From an uncultured Prevotella sp. (GTDB lineage: Bacteria; Bacteroidota; Bacteroidia; Bacteroidales; Bacteroidaceae): a stretch of 53,934 bases of DNA. The notes below the pieces were generated by a model. The model had not been told where the DNA came from and made no database searches. It saw nothing but the letters and a program-made list of their open reading frames with translations. Position 1 is the first letter of the stretch; the number at the start of each line of letters is the position of its first letter. Where the stretch lies: assembly GCA_900322175.1 (NCBI GenBank), contig ONYZ01000018.1:1-53934 (forward strand). The letters run 5' to 3'. Positions 51,315 through 53,934 of this stretch are shown one piece after another. A program made the translations under genes and the position numbers.

Positions 51315-52015
51315 AAACCTCTGTTTTTCAAAAGGCTTTCCACGATGTCCTTATAGATCTTAAAGCCATCTTCTTCTTGAACTTTAGCCATTTTGCTTTG
51401 GCTTTCTCCTTTCTCCACCTGCTCTCCTCGCAGCATGTCGTAAGTGACAAAAGTCTTCATCTCGCTATTGCCGTCAGGCAGTTCTCTCCCCAAACCGACA
51501 CCACTTGGGTAAGCACAGAAGATGCCATCGGGATACTTCTCACTGCCTTGTGCATCGGAATTGAGATGATAGTTCTTCATGATCCAATCCTTCATCACTT
51601 CCATTTTCGGCATATCGAGGGGTAAGCCTGTCCTCTCCCTATATCTGTCAAAGAAATGAGGAGTAAAGAAAGCCTTCTCTGCCTTTGCCATAGGATTGTA
51701 ATCAAGATGCATGAAGCCTACGAGATGGAAGCCGTCAGACTGGCGGTAAACCCCAAAATACATGCAGTCGAGCAATCGCTGTTTCTTTGTCGTTTGCCAG
51801 TCCCGGCTCAGCATGAATATCATATAGTCGATACCTCTATTGCCGCTCACCATCACAGGCGGGAAAATCTTCAGTCCCTTGGGTTTTGTCTTTATCAGAA
51901 TACGCCAATACTTCGACTGAAGCGCATCAATCTGATGAAACACAAAAGCTTCATCAAGGTCAAGCACCCTGACAATATCGTTATAGTCGAATGTATCTGT
52001 AATGATTGCCGCCAT
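51311..52015 (-). CDS. Unknown soluble protein heading the azlCD operon (234 aa)
   Basis: Not recognised. No signal or membrane segment. Visible features are IKTKPKGLKIFPPVMVSGNR, MLSRDWQTTKKQRLLDCMYFG, FFTPHFFDRYRERTGLP and IFCAYPSGVGLGREL. The F-x-x-HFFDRYRER pattern with conserved aromatic and charged residues suggests an enzyme or toxin-like domain, but I cannot assign one. Translation is coupled to the GNAT gene. Confidence 0.65.
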   Translation of the reverse strand: MAAIITDTFDYNDIVRVLDLDEAFVFHQIDALQSKYWRILIKTKPKGLKIFPPVMVSGNRGIDYMIFMLSRDWQTTKKQRLLDCMYFGVYRQSDGFHLVGFMHLDYNPMAKAEKAFFTPHFFDRYRERTGLPLDMPKMEVMKDWIMKNYHLNSDAQGSEKYPDGIFCAYPSGVGLGRELPDGNSEMKTFVTYDMLRGEQVEKGESQSKMAKVQEEDGFKIYKDIVESLLKNRGL

Positions 52016-52154
52016 ATCTTTTTATCAATTCGTTGGCAAAATTACGAAGAATAATCCAAAAATTGCACACTTGGTGCATTTTTGTTCCCGAAATCTTTTT
52101 CGCGATCAAAATGGATGAGACTGATATTGGGTAGGGAAATCCATTTCCTTATCA

Positions 52155-52201
52155 AAGTATTTTGATGGCGACATTGATGTCGCTACCAAAATATAACTTT
52201 T
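52155..52201. repeat. Palindromic hairpin around GCGACAT-TG-ATGTCGC
   Basis: A perfect 7-bp GC-rich core is extended by imperfect AAAGTATTTTGATG / TACCAAAATATAACTTT arms to a ~47-nt stem. It resembles a dispersed REP-like element. No gene lies in 52016-52291. Confidence 0.5.
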
Positions 52202-52223
52202 TGGTTATCAATATGTTTGCTTA

Positions 52224-52267
52224 ACAAAATAAAAGAGGACTGGCAGCGCAGATGTCTGTCAGTCCTC
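52224..52267 (-). terminator. Terminator of the HU-smalltalk unit
   Basis: On minus: GAGGACTG...CAGTCCTC stem followed by TTTTATTTTG. Confidence 0.75.
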
Positions 52268-52291
52268 AATTGTAGAGAGCGCCTGTTGCGC

Positions 52292-52405
52292 TTAGAATGC
52301 AATGGGACCGTGGCCCATGCAACTGGTTGTACCCAGTGCCGTCAGGGCTGCTGTGAGGATGCTCACAATCACCTGAATGACGGTCTTCCAAGTTTCCTTT
52401 TTCAT
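52292..52405 (-). CDS. Smalltalk protein (37 aa)
   Basis: MKKETWKTVIQVIVSILTAA, then LTALGTTSCMGHGPIAF. This is the short 'smalltalk' family of Bacteroidales, found beside HU-like DNA-binding proteins and DUF4248/primase modules; function unknown. It has one membrane helix, and the TTSC sequence looks like a lipobox at an unusually late position. It is the second gene after the HU-like protein. Confidence 0.85.
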   Translation of the reverse strand: MKKETWKTVIQVIVSILTAALTALGTTSCMGHGPIAF

Positions 52406-52436
52406 AGCATCAGTTTTTAAGGTTAGTACTAGAAGC

Positions 52437-52478
52437 GAGGGTGAAGGCTGTAGCCTCAGACATCAGCCCTCAGCCCTC
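52437..52478 (-). terminator. Hairpin between HU-like and smalltalk genes
   Basis: GAGGG...GGCTG / CAGCC...CCCTC pairing with no T-run; may attenuate or process the mRNA. Confidence 0.35.
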
Positions 52479-52486
52479 ATGCTTCG

Positions 52487-53440
52487 TTAGTTCTGGTCGG
52501 CGTAGTCCCACTCGTCGGGCTCGGAGTTGATCTCCAGTACGGTGCCCTTGGTAGGCATCTGGAACGAGCCCGTGTAGGTTCCGTCGTTCTCAGTCAGCGT
52601 GATGCGGTTGTCGTTCACCTTGGCGATAGGCTCCTTGCCCTCAACAGGCACGACGCTGATGTTCACGTTAGAGCCGGAATGCACGTTGCTGTTGCTGTTG
52701 ATCTCCTGCTCGCTGTCGTCCGTCACGGTTGACGTGCCGTTACCGTACTTGTAGATCACCAGTCGGTAGTCACCCTCGGTGCCGCTCTCCGAGCCGCTGT
52801 TGCCGCCCGTGTTGCCGCTCTGGCTACCGCTGTTGCCTCCAGTGTTCGAGCCGCTACCGCTGTTGCCGCCCTGGTTCTGCGAAGAACCGCTGTTCTGCGA
52901 ACCACCCTCTGAGCCGCTGCCGCCCTGGTTGGTGTTGCCACCCTCCTGCGTGCCGCCGTTCTCACCGTTGCCGCTGCCGTTCTCCTGCTCGGGGTCTTCC
53001 ACGGTGCCGTCATCGGTCGAGGTCAAGCGCTTCACTTCCTTGCCGTCACGGTCGTAGCAGGTAATCTGCACGGCGGTGTTCTTCAGCTCGTCCTTCAGGT
53101 CAACATCAGGGGTGAAGATGATGCGGCGGCTGGTGATGAGCGATGCTCGCACGTCGTTGACGCTTGCCACCGACTTGGCACGCAGGCCGAATCGCATGGT
53201 TCCCAGACCCGGCAGTGCCACGCTGTGACCCTCAGTGGCCCACGCCTTGATCACCTCACCGGCTGCATCCCAGCAAGCCTGCATCACTCCCTTGCTCACG
53301 CCGCTGCGCAGAGCAGCCTCCTTGATCACCTTGTCCTGAGTCAGAGCCGTGTAGAGCTCCGGCATCATCACGTAACGATACTTACCAGCATACTTGCCGA
53401 TGTTCTGATACTGTTCCTTAGCTTTTACTTTCAGTGCCAT
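52487..53440 (-). CDS. HU-like DNA-binding protein with low-complexity linker and C-terminal Ig-like domain (317 aa)
   Basis: The first ~125 residues resemble the HU/IHF-related family of Bacteroidales: MALKVKAKEQYQNIGKYAGK, then AALRSGVSKGVMQACWDAAG and GHSVALPGLGTMRFGLRAKS. Residues ~140-225 are almost only G, S, N, Q, E and T in repeating GGNSGS-type units. The last ~90 residues (YRLVIYKYGNGTSTVTDDS; VNISVVPVEGKEP; TYTGSFQMPTKGT) form a DUF4469-like or Ig-like domain. The start at 53440 fits the family; an ATG 3 codons upstream is in frame. A TACCTTTG promoter (53625-53632) gives a ~175-nt leader. Confidence 0.82.
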   Translation of the reverse strand: MALKVKAKEQYQNIGKYAGKYRYVMMPELYTALTQDKVIKEAALRSGVSKGVMQACWDAAGEVIKAWATEGHSVALPGLGTMRFGLRAKSVASVNDVRASLITSRRIIFTPDVDLKDELKNTAVQITCYDRDGKEVKRLTSTDDGTVEDPEQENGSGNGENGGTQEGGNTNQGGSGSEGGSQNSGSSQNQGGNSGSGSNTGGNSGSQSGNTGGNSGSESGTEGDYRLVIYKYGNGTSTVTDDSEQEINSNSNVHSGSNVNISVVPVEGKEPIAKVNDNRITLTENDGTYTGSFQMPTKGTVLEINSEPDEWDYADQN

Positions 53441-53624
53441 AACTGTCAAATGTTTTTCATGGTTAATACTAAAGGTTCTGGTCTAACGTGTGGCCACTTC
53501 CGTCTCCATCTTCCTTATCAAATCCGATTGCCATCTGCACCCATTTGTGAGTCTTTTTTATCTCTCCCGTGGGCGAGAAAAACTTCTCTCGTGGGGTCGC
53601 AAATTTTTATCTTCATTGACGATG

Positions 53625-53632
53625 CAAAGGTA
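53625..53632 (-). promoter_or_regulatory. HU-like gene promoter -7 box TACCTTTG
   Basis: TACCTTTGCATCG on minus. The leader contains a CGAGAGAA/TTCTCG hairpin at 53570-53592. Confidence 0.6.
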
Positions 53633-53726
53633 CAAAAAATCCAGATGCAAAACAAGCCTTTCTTTCATTTATCTCAGATTTATTTGAAATGTTAAAATGT
53701 AAAGAAAGTAGATTTCTGCGTTTCAC

Positions 53727-53898
53727 GGTACAGATGGCAGATGGCAGTTTTCTCAGCGTAGGGGTACTATACTAGTTGTGTAAAGTTGTATAATATTTTT
53801 ACTAATATATATAATATATATATTATATATATTAGTAATGTATAATTGAGGCGAAATATGGCTCTCAAAATAAACTGCCATCTGTACCAACTGTACCA
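53727..53898. repeat. Nested palindrome: long-arm inverted repeat around a perfect 38-bp AT palindrome
   Basis: Outer arms: GGTACAGATGGCAG... (53727-53750) and AAACTGCCATCTGTACC (53872-53888), the right arm followed by a second CTGTACCA unit 9 bp on. Centre: 53800-53837 is a perfect palindrome beginning TACTAATATATATAATAT. No gene is visible from 53700 to the window end. Confidence 0.8.
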
Positions 53899-53934
53899 CT
53901 AGACAGCCTGGCGTGTCTTTTTGCGTGCCTTTTT

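Noticed and set aside
52729-53064. Arg/Cys-rich open frames over the HU-like linker on both strands
   Set aside because: They are by-products of the G/S/N-coding repeats; the HU frame has a family-like start and end.

Overview
The window looks like chromosome from a Bacteroidales bacterium, most likely Prevotellaceae. The visible reasons are the Bacteroidetes-type promoter box TAnnTTTG in front of most genes, lipoboxes and signal peptides on many envelope proteins, DUF4421, DUF1460, DUF3160 and DUF4380 proteins, a sphingolipid-type serine palmitoyltransferase, a remnant of a type IX secretion tail, and an HU plus 'smalltalk' module.

Positions 1-17.6 kb: a 5'-truncated phosphoglycerate kinase gene at the left edge, then radA divergent from a solute-binding lipoprotein and a TPR protein. 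A leftward run of envelope genes follows: mechanosensitive channel, kdsA, kdsD, a propeller/AraC hybrid regulator, a cardiolipin synthase-like enzyme and a membrane acyltransferase. The first of these is separated by a short gap; kdsD, the regulator and the phospholipase D gene overlap. A BadF-type sugar kinase and a membrane protein lie to the right in plus orientation.

Positions 17.6-41.3 kb: a HAD lipoprotein, a GH43-like secreted protein, and a gene-poor 0.9 kb tract with decayed gene ends and inverted repeats. Then come an MFS transporter, a DUF4380 protein, a lactate permease, an overlapping three-gene operon (Ca-loop secreted protein, DUF3160 lipoprotein, CapA-like protein), a fused D-lactate dehydrogenase-like flavoprotein and a carboxylesterase. 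Bifunctional hisB, a Gfo/Idh/MocA dehydrogenase, DUF4421 and DUF1460 proteins and a DUF1232 protein follow, then tRNA-Cys, a diacylglycerol kinase-like lipid kinase divergent from serine palmitoyltransferase, and tRNA-Pro.

Positions 41.3-49.3 kb: a plasmid-like mobile block inserted directly after tRNA-Pro. It carries arm-site-like repeats without an integrase, a Rep_3 initiator with five iterons and an AT-rich tract (an origin), a 9 x 10-bp phased array, a WYL regulator, a protein with a fresh 99-bp tandem duplication, a strong structured-RNA candidate, MobC and a relaxase. Positions 49.3-53.9 kb: a leftward cluster of an unknown 234-aa protein, two GNAT acetyltransferases and AzlC/AzlD, then an HU-like protein with a long Gly/Ser/Asn linker, a 37-aa smalltalk protein, and a large nested palindrome at the right edge.

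The least conventional signals are the kinase-dead and phospho-acceptor-less hybrid regulator, in-frame palindromic inserts in radA and the MFS gene, the mobile block's RNA and repeat systems, and the shared repeat architecture at 20.3 kb and 53.8 kb.
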